Shown here: positions 18,609-27,772 of the stretch, in pieces | How the letters are laid out: every line of letters starts with the position of its first letter | Numbering within the stretch: the first letter of the stretch is position 1 | Notes under the pieces: model-generated | The model's input: the letters and a program-made list of their open reading frames with translations, nothing else | Told to the model about the DNA's origin: nothing | The model's database searches: none | Source of the DNA: Chloroflexota bacterium | GTDB taxonomy: Bacteria > Chloroflexota > Dehalococcoidia > GIF9 > UBA5629 | Length of the DNA stretch: 64,000 nucleotides | Reading direction: 5' to 3' | NCBI GenBank assembly: GCA_016875875.1 | Contig: VGOP01000002.1 | Coordinates: forward strand, 62,001-126,000 | Translations under genes and position numbers: made by a program

Positions 18609-19598
18609 TTAACTATCCGTTTTATTTTTGTTATTATAGCAGATTTCTTGCTCTGAAAACCGATAAATCTGGCATGCCCCTTTTTGCTCTGAGCAGCTGA
18701 CTTGTGGAAGGCGAAAAACCTTTTCTGGATGCCATAGCTTTTTTTCAGGGATAAAATGCAGCACAGCTATTAAATATCCATCAAGGTTGTAGGCACGGCA
18801 GTGTTTCTCTGAAGACAGGAAGGCTTCATCTAAAGACAATGAACGGCCGTTTCTAATAGCGAGCTCATTTCTTTTGTCGACAATGATTGCCTCCCAGTTT
18901 GAAAGCGGGCTGTCCATGGGATAAAGAGACTCTTTCCAAGAGCCCTTCTGAAAGGCATCTTCAATTTGGGGCAGAGATAATGCGTCTTCAACGGGAAATG
19001 GCCCACATCGTAAGCGGGTAAGGTTTTTTATATGAGCGCCACAGCCCAGGTATTGTCCCATGTCATGAGCTAAGGAGCGTATGTAGGTGCCCTTGCTGCA
19101 TTCCACATTGATTGTTATTAGCGGTGGCTTGTAGTTAATAAGCTCTATGTCGATAATTTTGATTTGTCTTGGTTTCAGTTCTATTGGTATGCCAGCACGC
19201 GCGAGTTCATAGTATCGTCTTCCCTGGTGTTTCAAAGCGCTGTATGCTGGAGGTACTTGCTCAATTACGCCTTGAAAATTGGTAAGGGCTTCCTCTATCT
19301 GGGTCACGGTGATGGCACCGGGGTCTCTGCGCTCGATTATTTTACCTTGCCTGTCAAAGGTATCCGTAGTTATGCCTAGTTCAATATGGGCGAGGTATGT
19401 CTTGCTGCTATCAGTTAGAAATCGGGTAACTCGGGTCGCCTGACCAAAACAAACTGGTAGCACACCTGTAGCTATTGGATCCAGTGTACCACCATGTCCG
19501 ACATATTTCTCTCCAGTAAGGCGTCTAAGCCAAACTACCACATTGGAAGAGGTCTTGCCTTCTGGTTTGTTGACGTTGAGAATCCCGTCAATGCTCAT
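18609..19598 (-). CDS. truB: tRNA pseudouridine(55) synthase
   Basis: Makes pseudouridine 55 in the T-loop of tRNA. The ATG at 19598 gives MSIDGILNVNKPEG, the family start; an earlier TTG at 19625 would add nine residues inside rbfA. Catalytic Asp40 lies in GHGGTLDPIATG. The C-terminal part is a PUA-like RNA-binding domain. The product is 329 residues. The start overlaps the rbfA end by 11 bases, and the gene closes the nusA-ylxR-infB-rbfA-truB operon. Confidence 0.95.
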   Translation of the reverse strand: MSIDGILNVNKPEGKTSSNVVVWLRRLTGEKYVGHGGTLDPIATGVLPVCFGQATRVTRFLTDSSKTYLAHIELGITTDTFDRQGKIIERRDPGAITVTQIEEALTNFQGVIEQVPPAYSALKHQGRRYYELARAGIPIELKPRQIKIIDIELINYKPPLITINVECSKGTYIRSLAHDMGQYLGCGAHIKNLTRLRCGPFPVEDALSLPQIEDAFQKGSWKESLYPMDSPLSNWEAIIVDKRNELAIRNGRSLSLDEAFLSSEKHCRAYNLDGYLIAVLHFIPEKKLWHPEKVFRLPQVSCSEQKGACQIYRFSEQEICYNNKNKTDS

Positions 19599-19956
19599 CT
19601 TCGTTTTCGGTATCTCTTGAAGCAACCTGCTCGATTAGTCTTATAACTTCGGCTCCCCGCTCAATAGAGTCATCAAGATGAAAGCTAAGCTCAGGCATGT
19701 GCTTTAAGTTTAAACGGTTGGCCAATTGCCTGCGAAAAAAACCTGAAGCAGCAGCGAAGCCCTGCAATATTTCGTTTTTGTTCACCTTATCTCCCATAGT
19801 GCTAATAAACACTTTGGCATGTCTCAAGTCAGGGGATGTCGAAACTTTGGTTATTGAAATAAGGCTGGCAAGCCTAGGGTCATTGACTTGATCTCGGAGT
19901 AAATCGCTGATTTCCTGCTGAATTATGCTGCTTACCCGCTCAGTGCGTCGTGTCAT
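19588..19956 (-). CDS. rbfA: 30S ribosome-binding factor A
   Basis: Small KH-fold protein that assists late 30S maturation. It has 122 residues, beginning MTRRTERVSSIIQQEISDLL and containing the conserved VNDPRL and ISITKVSTSPDLRHAKVFIS segments. The tail is acidic (DTENEDEH). It is co-directional with infB upstream and overlaps truB downstream, the standard gene order. Confidence 0.95.
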   Translation of the reverse strand: MTRRTERVSSIIQQEISDLLRDQVNDPRLASLISITKVSTSPDLRHAKVFISTMGDKVNKNEILQGFAAASGFFRRQLANRLNLKHMPELSFHLDDSIERGAEVIRLIEQVASRDTENEDEH

Positions 19957-20033
19957 ATCTGTTCCTTAGAATTAAAACTGTGATTTTGTATATAGGAAAG
20001 AATCTAGCCTGGAAAAACCGAAATCAGGATGGT

Positions 20034-21842
20034 TTAGCGTACTGCTTCCTGCCGGTAGGATTGGATAATATCGCCAACTTGGAAATCTGAGAAGCCCTCT
20101 ATTTTAATGCCACATTCAAAGCCAGTGGCCACATCTTTAACATCTTCCTTGAACCGCCTTAGGCTGCTGATGCGGGATTCGTGTATTGACTCGCCTCGAC
20201 GTATGACCCTAGCTAAAGCATCTCGTTTTAACTTACCTTCTTTGACTGAAACCCCACCTGCCTTGCCCTTTTTTCCTGTGCCAAAGACAGCCAGTACTTC
20301 TGCCTGCCCTTCGATAACCTCAGCATAGGTTGGCTCGAGCATACCTTTTAGGGCCTTGTCCACATCCTTTACCACTTCGTAGATTATATTGTAATGCCGA
20401 ATGCTTATTCTTTCTGCTTCGGCCAATCGCTGTGCCCCTGGTTCTGGTCGGCTGTTAAAGCCGATGATTATTCCTTTAGAGGCTAATGCCAGTAGTACAT
20501 CGCTTTCTGTAATGCTTCCGCTGCCCGAGTGGATGACTCTAACTTTAACTTTCTCATCACCCAGTTGCTCTAGAGAATCCCTTATAGGTTCGATGCTGCC
20601 TTGGACATCTGTTTTAAGAATTATGTTGAGCTCCTTTATCTGTCCGGCGCTGATTTGGGTTGAAAGGTCACTCAGGCTCAAAGTCCTGGCGCGAGTTGTG
20701 ACTTTTTGCTGTGTGTCCTTTTGTTTTTCCAAGAGTATCCTTGCTTCACGCTCGGTGCTCACAACTTTGAAAGAGTCTCCAGCATGTGGGACTGCGTTTA
20801 GCCCAAGAACTTCTACAGGCATGGCTGGTTCAGCTTTTTTAAGGTGTTTACCCAGCTCATTAAACATAGCCTTGATTCTGCCCCATATATTGCTAATAGC
20901 AAGGATATCGCCGGGCTTGAGTATGCCCTTTTGGACCAGAAGGGTAGCTACTGGCCCCCTGGTTTTGTCAAGTCTAGCTTCAATTACTATACCCTCTGCT
21001 GGACAATCGTGCTCAGCTTTAAGCTCCAGTATATCAGCGACCAGAAGAAGATTTTCCAGAAGCTCGTCTATACCTTGTTTTTTCTTGGCTGATATTGGCA
21101 CGCATACAATGTCGCCTCCCCACTCCTCAATATGCAAGCCTAAATCTGCCAGTTGTTGTTTCACTTTATCTGGATTGGCGTTTGGTTTGTCAATTTTGTT
21201 GATGGCGACTACTATAGGCACATCAGCGGCTCGGGCATGGTTTATAGCTTCTATGGTTTGGGGCATCACTCCGTCATCAGCAGCTACTATTAGGACAGCT
21301 ATGTCAGTAACTTGAGTCCCTCTGGCTCTCATGGCAGTGAAAGCTTCATGCCCTGGCGTGTCCAGAAAAGTAATTTTTCGTGAGTCCACCTCGACTTGGT
21401 AAGCTCCTATGTGTTGGGTAATAGCACCGGCTTCGGTGGCGATTACATTGCTTTGGCGGATGGCATCGAGTAGGCTTGTCTTACCATGGTCAACATGTCC
21501 CATAATGGTGATCACTGGTGGGCGTGGGGAAAGTTTGCCACCACCTGTTGGCACAGGCCGTTTTATTTGGGTCGAAACCGGCTGTTTTTTAGCTTCATAG
21601 CCGAAATGAGCAGCTACAACTGCCGCGGTATCAAAATCTATAGCCTGGTTAATATTGGCCATAACACCGTCTCGCATGAGCTGCTTGATAATGTCGACTG
21701 CACTAACGTGTAGAAGGTCAGCCAATTGCTTCACGCTGAGAGCTGTGGGAAGGCTAACATGAGTCCGTACCTGTGAACCAGTCTTAACTTCCTGGCTATT
21801 CTGTTCTTGGTCGACGATCGATTCTTGTTTCTTGCTAGTCAA
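20034..21842 (-). CDS. infB: Translation initiation factor IF-2
   Basis: GTPase that positions initiator tRNA. At 602 residues it is at the short end for bacterial IF-2, because the N-terminal extension is brief: an IF2_N domain at about 32-84, then directly the G domain. G1 is GHVDHGKT (115-122), followed by DTPGHEAFTAMRARG (G3), NKIDKPNA (G4), then domains II-IV. The start codon is TTG at 21842, whose bases overlap the ylxR stop (TTGA) after a GGGGGAGAG site, so it is coupled to ylxR. Short IF-2 fits Dehalococcoidia. Confidence 0.96.
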   Translation of the reverse strand: MTSKKQESIVDQEQNSQEVKTGSQVRTHVSLPTALSVKQLADLLHVSAVDIIKQLMRDGVMANINQAIDFDTAAVVAAHFGYEAKKQPVSTQIKRPVPTGGGKLSPRPPVITIMGHVDHGKTSLLDAIRQSNVIATEAGAITQHIGAYQVEVDSRKITFLDTPGHEAFTAMRARGTQVTDIAVLIVAADDGVMPQTIEAINHARAADVPIVVAINKIDKPNANPDKVKQQLADLGLHIEEWGGDIVCVPISAKKKQGIDELLENLLLVADILELKAEHDCPAEGIVIEARLDKTRGPVATLLVQKGILKPGDILAISNIWGRIKAMFNELGKHLKKAEPAMPVEVLGLNAVPHAGDSFKVVSTEREARILLEKQKDTQQKVTTRARTLSLSDLSTQISAGQIKELNIILKTDVQGSIEPIRDSLEQLGDEKVKVRVIHSGSGSITESDVLLALASKGIIIGFNSRPEPGAQRLAEAERISIRHYNIIYEVVKDVDKALKGMLEPTYAEVIEGQAEVLAVFGTGKKGKAGGVSVKEGKLKRDALARVIRRGESIHESRISSLRRFKEDVKDVATGFECGIKIEGFSDFQVGDIIQSYRQEAVR

Positions 21843-22111
21843 ATCAGGCTCTCCCCCTTTTTGGGTAGGCTCTTGCCATATTCTACCAGCACTTGGCGAT
21901 TTTCCAAAGTGAGCTTAGCCCGCAAAGCATACTCTAAGCGATTACTTTTCAGTCCTATCTCCCAGCACTCGCGTATTGGGCATAAATAAGCCCCTCGGCC
22001 TACCTCTTTACCCTTATTATCTATCTTTACACTGCCACCGCTACAGATGAGTCGTATTAATTCCTTTTTACCCCTTTTTTCTCGGCAAGCTACGCAGCTA
22101 CGCTCAGGCAT
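21839..22111 (-). CDS. ylxR: YlxR family RNA-binding protein (RnpM-type)
   Basis: A 90-residue DUF448 protein, encoded between nusA and infB as in most bacteria. The family signature [16 protein letters not shown] is near the N-terminus and GRGAYLCP follows about 30 residues later. The ATG at 22111 was chosen because it puts the signature at the start; a TTG at 22174 would add 21 basic residues encoded within the nusA end. Homologues in Firmicutes bind RNase P RNA; the role here is by analogy. Confidence 0.9.
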   Translation of the reverse strand: MPERSCVACREKRGKKELIRLICSGGSVKIDNKGKEVGRGAYLCPIRECWEIGLKSNRLEYALRAKLTLENRQVLVEYGKSLPKKGESLI

Positions 22112-22136
22112 GTGCTTTTGCCGAGGAACCTTATTA

Positions 22137-23537
22137 TCATTGCTCTTCAATTTCGTCTTCTTCAGAAGAGGCAACCCATTTTTGGCGTGCTTTCTTGGGT
22201 TTGCTTTTGCCTTCCACCAAGTCCGTCTCTTTCTTGCCGCTCTTTTTTCTCTTTGTTTTAGTTAGCTTCGTTTGCAAGATATCTTCAGCGAACCTAATTT
22301 GTCGAGCCTCTGCAGATTTGGCTGGTGAGGTAATCTCGGCAGCCAAAACAAGCTCGAAGTCGGCTGGAGCTGTGGCTACTTCTACGCTTTCCTCATCACC
22401 GGCTGGCTCCTGTTCAGTGATTACCTCTGCTTTGCTGACGGGTATTGGACCAGGAAGTTCCTCTTCAGTGACCGCTTCTTTGCCCAAACTGGCCTTTTCT
22501 GCCTCGATCGCTGAGCTGCTCTTGATATCGATTCGCCAGCCTGTTAGTTTCGCCGCCAATCTGGCATTTTGCCCTTCCTTGCCGATGGCCAACGATAACT
22601 GTTTATCAGGAACAGCGACTGTAGCGGTATTCTCCGATTCGTTAAGTTCAACGTTTGATGCTTGAGCGGGGCTGAGGGCATTGGCGATGAACACTGCTGG
22701 GTCATCAGCCCATTCGACAACATCTATCTTTTCGCCATGTAGTTCATTCACGATGTTTTGTATTCTGATGCCACGTAGCCCAACACAGCAACCCACAGGG
22801 TCGATACCTTCTTGGCGTGCTGCTACGGCCACTTTGCTTCGATGGCCTGCCTCGCGAGCTATTGACTTTATCTCTATGGTGCCGCCATATATTTCTGGGA
22901 TTTCAAGTTCGAAAAGCCTTCGCAACAGGTTGCGATGTGAGCGAGACACTAATATCTGAGGTCCTCTGGTGGTCTTGGTTACCTCTAAGACGTATAATTT
23001 GAGCCTTTGCCCAATTCGATAGCGCTCATTGTGCACTTGTTCGCTGCTAGTAAGTATTGCCTCAGCTTTACCCAAATCAATATGAATTTGCTCCGGAGTG
23101 ATGCGTTGCACCATTGCAGTAACTATATCCCCCTCTTTTCCGGTGAATTCCTCGAAAATTGCATGATGTTCCGCCTCGTGCAATCGCTGCAGTATAACTT
23201 GCCTTGCCGTTTGAGCAGCGATACGCCCGGCATTCGGTGGTGTGGATTCTATGCTTACTATTTCGCCAATCTGGGCATTTCTTTCGATCTTTTTAGCTTC
23301 GGCAATGGCTATCTCATGTAGTAGGTCGGTTGGCTTTTCAACCACTGTCTTTCTGACGTAGACCTTGACTTCGCCAGTGCTGGGGTTAATCTTGGCTGAG
23401 ATGTCCTGACCGGAGACGAAAGTATCCTTCCTGTATGCGGAGGCGAGTGCTGACTCTATCGCAGCCAGCACCACTTCCTTAGGCAGATGCTTCTCAGCCG
23501 ATAGTTGGGTAAGGGCAACCATGAATTCGGTCTTCAT
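22137..23537 (-). CDS. nusA: Transcription termination/antitermination protein NusA
   Basis: RNA-polymerase-binding elongation factor, 466 residues. It has an N-terminal RNAP-binding domain, an S1 domain (around 138-205), and paired KH domains with [18 protein letters not shown] and the [17 protein letters not shown] motif. A low-complexity acidic C-terminal tail of about 110 residues (Glu/Ala, then Lys-rich, then EEDEIEEQ) replaces the acidic-repeat domains of E. coli. It is the first gene of its operon; rimP, usually upstream, is absent here. The leader has a terminator-like hairpin. Confidence 0.96.
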   Translation of the reverse strand: MKTEFMVALTQLSAEKHLPKEVVLAAIESALASAYRKDTFVSGQDISAKINPSTGEVKVYVRKTVVEKPTDLLHEIAIAEAKKIERNAQIGEIVSIESTPPNAGRIAAQTARQVILQRLHEAEHHAIFEEFTGKEGDIVTAMVQRITPEQIHIDLGKAEAILTSSEQVHNERYRIGQRLKLYVLEVTKTTRGPQILVSRSHRNLLRRLFELEIPEIYGGTIEIKSIAREAGHRSKVAVAARQEGIDPVGCCVGLRGIRIQNIVNELHGEKIDVVEWADDPAVFIANALSPAQASNVELNESENTATVAVPDKQLSLAIGKEGQNARLAAKLTGWRIDIKSSSAIEAEKASLGKEAVTEEELPGPIPVSKAEVITEQEPAGDEESVEVATAPADFELVLAAEITSPAKSAEARQIRFAEDILQTKLTKTKRKKSGKKETDLVEGKSKPKKARQKWVASSEEDEIEEQ

Positions 23538-23569
23538 CGAATACCACTCCCCATTTCCATTTCCTTAAC

Positions 23570-23597
23570 AAAAAAGTGGGAACTAGCCCCACTTTTT
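23570..23597 (-). terminator. Terminator-like hairpin in the nusA leader
   Basis: In the minus-strand RNA a stem of GUGGG with CCCAC, extended by A-U pairs, encloses a seven-base loop and runs straight into six U residues. It has the form of an intrinsic terminator. It lies between the predicted nusA promoter and the nusA ATG, about 35 bases before the start codon, so it could act as an attenuator. It could alternatively terminate uppS transcripts arriving from upstream. Confidence 0.7.
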
Positions 23598-23622
23598 CAG
23601 TGCACTCTTAAATTCCGTTTCT

Positions 23623-23651
23623 AGTATAACATAATTATAAATGAAATGCAA
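23623..23651 (-). promoter_or_regulatory. nusA: Promoter of the nusA-infB operon
   Basis: Minus-strand TTGCAT (23646-23651) and TATACT (23623-23628) are 17 bases apart, and the -10 is preceded by TGT (extended -10). Predicted start near 23616 leaves a leader of about 79 bases holding the terminator-like hairpin. Confidence 0.65.
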
Positions 23652-23720
23652 ATCTAGCCGCTATTGATAGTTTTTCATCTCTTGTCTGTATACCTCGCTT
23701 GTTTGGCACTTGGTGCATTT

Positions 23721-24437
23721 TTAATCTGATGGTAAGCCACCAAAACGGCGTTGGCGTTGGTTGTAGGCAATAAGGGCTTTGTCAATTTCTTTCTTATCAA
23801 AATCGGGCCATAAAGCTGGCGTGAAATAGATCTCAGCGTAGGCGGACTGCCATATAAGAAAGTTACTCAGCCTCATTTCGCCTCCAGTACGGATGATTAG
23901 GTCAGGGTCGGGTATGCCAGCAGTATAGAGGTGTTGGCTGAAAACCTTTTCATTGATATCTTGCGGCGAAATACAGCCAAATATAAGACTCCGTGCCGCC
24001 TCAACAATCTCATCTCTCCCCCCATAATTGAAAGCTAGATTCACAGTTACCCGTTTGTTGCTCTGAGTCAGCTCCAGTGCTCGTTTTACTCTCTCCTGCA
24101 GTCTTAGTGGCAGTCCATCGGGCTTACCCAGGTGGCGTATTCTTATACTATTTTCCTGGGCGAACTTAATTCCTTCTTCTAGCCTTTCTTCCAGAATCTT
24201 AAATATCCCGTCTATCTCACCTCGTGGTCGGCTCCAATTCTCGGTAGAGAAAGCATATAGAGTGAGGTAGGGGATCTTGTATTCCATGAAGATTTCAACT
24301 ATCTTCTGTGCTGTGTTAACTCCCTGTCTGTGTCCAGCTAATCTGGGCAAGCTGCGTTTTTTTGCCCACCGTCCATTACCATCCATGATAATGGCTACGT
24401 GTTGAGGCAGATGTTTTAAATCTGGCAGTTTAATCAT
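23721..24437 (-). CDS. uppS: Isoprenyl (undecaprenyl) diphosphate synthase
   Basis: cis-Prenyltransferase that elongates farnesyl diphosphate to the long lipid carrier. The MDGNGRWAKKR signature (catalytic Asp19) is near the start, and IRTGGEMRLSNFLIWQ and the E-x-YFT segment are near the C-terminus. About 238 residues from ATG 24437; a TTG at 24449 would add four. The 5' end abuts or overlaps the end of the GlmU-like gene, so they are coupled. The product could feed peptidoglycan-independent glycoprotein or glycolipid export in this group; this is inference. Confidence 0.94.
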   Translation of the reverse strand: MIKLPDLKHLPQHVAIIMDGNGRWAKKRSLPRLAGHRQGVNTAQKIVEIFMEYKIPYLTLYAFSTENWSRPRGEIDGIFKILEERLEEGIKFAQENSIRIRHLGKPDGLPLRLQERVKRALELTQSNKRVTVNLAFNYGGRDEIVEAARSLIFGCISPQDINEKVFSQHLYTAGIPDPDLIIRTGGEMRLSNFLIWQSAYAEIYFTPALWPDFDKKEIDKALIAYNQRQRRFGGLPSD

Positions 24438-25776
24438 TTTCTGATTCAATATTGCCCAGTCTTTCGAGTTTTTCTTTCAATTCTTTTCTCTTTGCTTCAT
24501 CAAGCTTAACCGGGTTGGGCTGAGTTCTATAATGTGGCTCGGACAGTATCATTTTCTCTGGCCCCAGGTCTTTCGTCAGACAGACGTGAGAACCGACGGT
24601 AGAGCTGGGCCCGATTTTGATGCCGGGCATAACACTGGCATTAATTCCTGTTTTGCAGTTGTCGCCAATTATTGCTCCGAGTTTATCTCGTCCAGTATTG
24701 ATAGCTTCATTTCCAACCGTAACTGAGATGTTCTGCTCATCAAAGCGGAAATTGGCTAGGACAGTGCCGGCGCCGAAGGAGCAACCTTTGCCTATTATGG
24801 AGTCACCAATATAGCTGGAATGAACCCAGCAGCCATCACCTATGTAGGAACCCTTGATCTCTGTAGAATAACCGATGACACAGTCGGCTCCGATATGGCT
24901 ATAGTCTCGCACCAGGGCATTTGTGCCGATTAGGGAATTAGGGCCTATGTAAACTGGCCCTTTTATAACTGCATTTTCTAACACCCTGACATTTTCGCCT
25001 ATGATAACCTTGCCTTCGATTGTAGCTTTTGTTGAGATGGAAGCCGAGATCGAAGTCATTGGCTGGTTTATATCCAGGAGATGTTTGACTGCATCAAAGA
25101 TGTGCCAGGGGTATTTTATTGGTGCCCAGAAATCAGCGTAGGGGATCACCTTGATTTTGTGCCCGTCTTTGACCAGATTATCCAGGGCACATTCGTAGAC
25201 ATCGTCCCTGGTTGTCTTAACATTTTCCATGTATTTCAAAAGTCTTTTGGAATCGGAATGAAGGTGGACCAGAATGTTTACCAAATTGCTTGGCTCCTCG
25301 CCAGGTTTCGGCTTTTCCACAATATGTTTGAGCTCATTTCTTGAGTTTATAACTAAATAACCACCTGGGAAATATCCCTTTGTCTGGTAACCGAGCATGT
25401 ATGAGGCTGCAGATTTCTTTTTGGCTTCTTGAAGGAGCCTAGTGTATGCCGAGGCTGCAAAAATATCGTTAGGATTCACTACTATGAAGTCTCCGTCCAA
25501 GAAAGAGGCTACGCTTTTTATGGCATCAGCAATGCCGAGAGGTTGTTTTTGCAGACCTAGCTCGATCTTGGTACCGGAGACCATTCTGACTGTTTGCTCT
25601 ATTTGTCTCATATTTGCTGGATTACCAATGACTAAGAACTGATTTAGGCCAGCCTGCTTGGCTGCTTCCATTTGATGCTGGAGTAGCGTTTTACCCAAAA
25701 AATTTAACAGGAATTTGTCCTCAGTGATGGGGAACATCCTTTTGCCAATGCCCCCACAAAGAAAGATTACTTTCAT
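24430..25776 (-). CDS. GlmU-like sugar-1-phosphate nucleotidylyltransferase/acyltransferase
   Basis: A 448-residue two-domain enzyme. The N-terminal nucleotidyltransferase has a slightly unusual signature loop LCGGIGKRMFPITEDK, then the LVIGN and VVNPNDIF segments. From about residue 245 there is a left-handed beta-helix of hexapeptide repeats (IGENVRV, IGPNSLIG, IGADCVIG, IGDGCWV and so on). This is the layout of GlmU and archaeal Sugar-1-P nucleotidyltransferase/acetyltransferase. The true sugar (GlcNAc, Glc or other) cannot be read. A GGGAGAT ribosome site precedes the ATG. Confidence 0.88.
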   Translation of the reverse strand: MKVIFLCGGIGKRMFPITEDKFLLNFLGKTLLQHQMEAAKQAGLNQFLVIGNPANMRQIEQTVRMVSGTKIELGLQKQPLGIADAIKSVASFLDGDFIVVNPNDIFAASAYTRLLQEAKKKSAASYMLGYQTKGYFPGGYLVINSRNELKHIVEKPKPGEEPSNLVNILVHLHSDSKRLLKYMENVKTTRDDVYECALDNLVKDGHKIKVIPYADFWAPIKYPWHIFDAVKHLLDINQPMTSISASISTKATIEGKVIIGENVRVLENAVIKGPVYIGPNSLIGTNALVRDYSHIGADCVIGYSTEIKGSYIGDGCWVHSSYIGDSIIGKGCSFGAGTVLANFRFDEQNISVTVGNEAINTGRDKLGAIIGDNCKTGINASVMPGIKIGPSSTVGSHVCLTKDLGPEKMILSEPHYRTQPNPVKLDEAKRKELKEKLERLGNIESEND

Positions 25777-25827
25777 TTTTTATCTCCCAGCTATCTTATA
25801 AAGCCAAATATGACCTTTCAGCTTATT

Positions 25828-27063
25828 TTACTCCAATTTTAAACCTTTCGGCTTTGCCAGACTACGGCGATTCAGTGAATTTGCGGTCGCCTTATGTTTT
25901 ATAAGGGGTTTGATTGCCTGGGCAGGAATAGCGACAGCCAGGTGCTTTAGTGTTTTTAAGATGAGCTCGCTGTGCCAATCAAAAAACAAATCATCCAGGT
26001 CAGCTATAAACTGTGGTATATCGTTGTTGCTTATAAAACTATGTAGGCACTCAATCTGCCGATTATCAAGTCTCTTGTAAAAACGATGTGCCCAGTAGCC
26101 AACTTTGAGCTCTTTACCTAGTCTGGCTCGCCATCTCTTCTGATAGGAAGCCAGTCTGGATTTAGACAGGTCATGGGCTTGGAGTGCTTGATGTAGAGTA
26201 TCAGTGGCTATGTCAGCACACATGAGTCCGTAATATATGCCACCACCGGTAGTCGGTTTAACCTGACCGGCTGCCTCACCAACTACCAGTATTCGGTCAC
26301 CATATGTCTTGGGTAAAGGTCGGAGAGGGATGGCCCCGTACCCCGGGCTGACTTCTGTTGAGGTTATTTTGCCTTGAGTTTTAAGGCTTGATAGCAACTT
26401 GTTTAAATGCCGTTCGGGCTGCTGGTGTGTTAATAATCCAGCTAGGCCTCTATTATCTCTGGTAGGCACCAGCCAGGCAAAACCGCCAGGAGCCAGTCTC
26501 TGATCCAAGTAAATTTCTACCTCGTCAGGGTTAGTCATGTTTACCTCGGCTTGGGACCCGATGACGAAGTCATTTATCTCTCCTAAACCAAGCCTACTGG
26601 GCAGAGACGAACCGAATCCAGTAGAGATGACTGCTGTCTCGGCTTCAAATAATTTCTTTTGCTCTCCGCAATTGGCTGAGACTTGTATGCGCTCGGTCCC
26701 GACCTCGATATCGGACACCTGTGTACCAAAAAGATAACAGACTCCGTATGCCTGAGCCCGGTCTGCCAGCGCTTGGTCAAGAGCTGGCCGGTCAATGACG
26801 TAGGCCACTTTGTCACTCCGCCACAGTCTAATCGGTTTGCCTGAAGGTGCCAGTAATCTGGCTGAGCTAACTTGCCTTATAACGAGGTTTTTGTCAACGG
26901 GTAGCAAATCAAGACATTCTTTGCCGACAATGCCAGTGCAGCAAATATTCTGCCCGGCAGCCATTTTCTTGTCCAGGACAAGCACTTTGTGGCCAAGCTG
27001 GGCTAACTTCCCGGCTAGATAGCTACCAACCGGCCCTGCGCCGATTATGATAGTGTTATACAA
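25828..27063 (-). CDS. Geranylgeranyl reductase family flavoprotein
   Basis: FAD-dependent oxidoreductase of 411 residues. The N-terminal dinucleotide motif is IIGAGPVGSYLAGKLAQLG, followed by a CCTGIVG segment (a Cys pair often seen in archaeal-type geranylgeranyl reductases). A GGFAWLVPT motif stands where the family has YxWxFP, and the second FAD motif is RILVVGEAAGQVKPTTGGGIYYG. TTG start at 27063 after AGGAG. Substrate may be a prenyl lipid, quinone side chain or polyprenol. Its position upstream of the GlmU-like and uppS genes supports polyprenol reduction, which is inference. Confidence 0.85.
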   Translation of the reverse strand: MYNTIIIGAGPVGSYLAGKLAQLGHKVLVLDKKMAAGQNICCTGIVGKECLDLLPVDKNLVIRQVSSARLLAPSGKPIRLWRSDKVAYVIDRPALDQALADRAQAYGVCYLFGTQVSDIEVGTERIQVSANCGEQKKLFEAETAVISTGFGSSLPSRLGLGEINDFVIGSQAEVNMTNPDEVEIYLDQRLAPGGFAWLVPTRDNRGLAGLLTHQQPERHLNKLLSSLKTQGKITSTEVSPGYGAIPLRPLPKTYGDRILVVGEAAGQVKPTTGGGIYYGLMCADIATDTLHQALQAHDLSKSRLASYQKRWRARLGKELKVGYWAHRFYKRLDNRQIECLHSFISNNDIPQFIADLDDLFFDWHSELILKTLKHLAVAIPAQAIKPLIKHKATANSLNRRSLAKPKGLKLE

Positions 27064-27142
27064 ATTTATCTCCTAATTTGTCCGAGCTTTTGAGGTAATT
27101 CGGCCAGAAAAAGCCATCCTTGTACACATGGCTAACAGACCG

Positions 27143-27583
27143 CTACGGTGAAATGACATCAATATAAAGTCTGAGTGGCTCCTTCAAACAGGGCTCATTT
27201 TCGCCGTTTTTATATAGATAAAAATCGACCCTTTGTCTTTCGCCAACTATCTGCGGAGTGAAACTCACCTTCTCCTCCCATTTTTGCTGATCAACCAGCG
27301 TACCTATATTTACTTCGCTGGCTTCGATATCATCTATCTTTATGTCCACCCTGTAGCTAGCTGGCTGATATTCGTGGTTCACTACACCAAGTACTATGTC
27401 AACAGGCTCGCCTGAAATTGCTTGCTTTGGGTAATCCTGAGCCTTGCCCTCTATACCCAAGATGTAGAATTCAGTAAACTTTTCAGCTTCACTTGGTGTA
27501 ACCGCAATATAGATAATGGAACTTAACGTAGCTACTATGGCTACAATCAGGAAAGTAGACAAGGCTTTATCCAGTTTACTCAT
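27143..27583 (-). CDS. DUF1616-type membrane-anchored protein
   Basis: A 146-residue protein with one N-terminal transmembrane helix (about 10-30) and an exported beta-rich domain. The run FTEFYILGIEGKAQDYP followed by VNHEYQPASYRV matches the extracytoplasmic part of DUF1616 proteins, which occur in archaea and Chloroflexota cell-surface loci. No catalytic residues are apparent. It lies upstream of the geranylgeranyl-reductase-like gene in the same direction. Confidence 0.75.
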   Translation of the reverse strand: MSKLDKALSTFLIVAIVATLSSIIYIAVTPSEAEKFTEFYILGIEGKAQDYPKQAISGEPVDIVLGVVNHEYQPASYRVDIKIDDIEASEVNIGTLVDQQKWEEKVSFTPQIVGERQRVDFYLYKNGENEPCLKEPLRLYIDVISP

Positions 27584-27772
27584 GGTATTCAGTTAGGCAA
27601 GCTGACTTTCAGAAGTAGCTTAGTGGTAGAAGTAACTGCAGTAGATATATGCAGCTTGATGACAGCCATAGCAAATGGTGACTCCTGATTGCAAAGTCGC
27701 ATTCTAAATTTGGTGCCATTATATATGGGGTGTTGTCCGACTTGCAATCGTTGGTTATGTCTGCGGTTGTAG

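Noticed and set aside
20401-21315. 304-codon open frame opposite infB
   Set aside because: Lies entirely on the complementary strand of a well-supported infB gene, with a skewed Ser/Leu-rich composition typical of antisense shadows.
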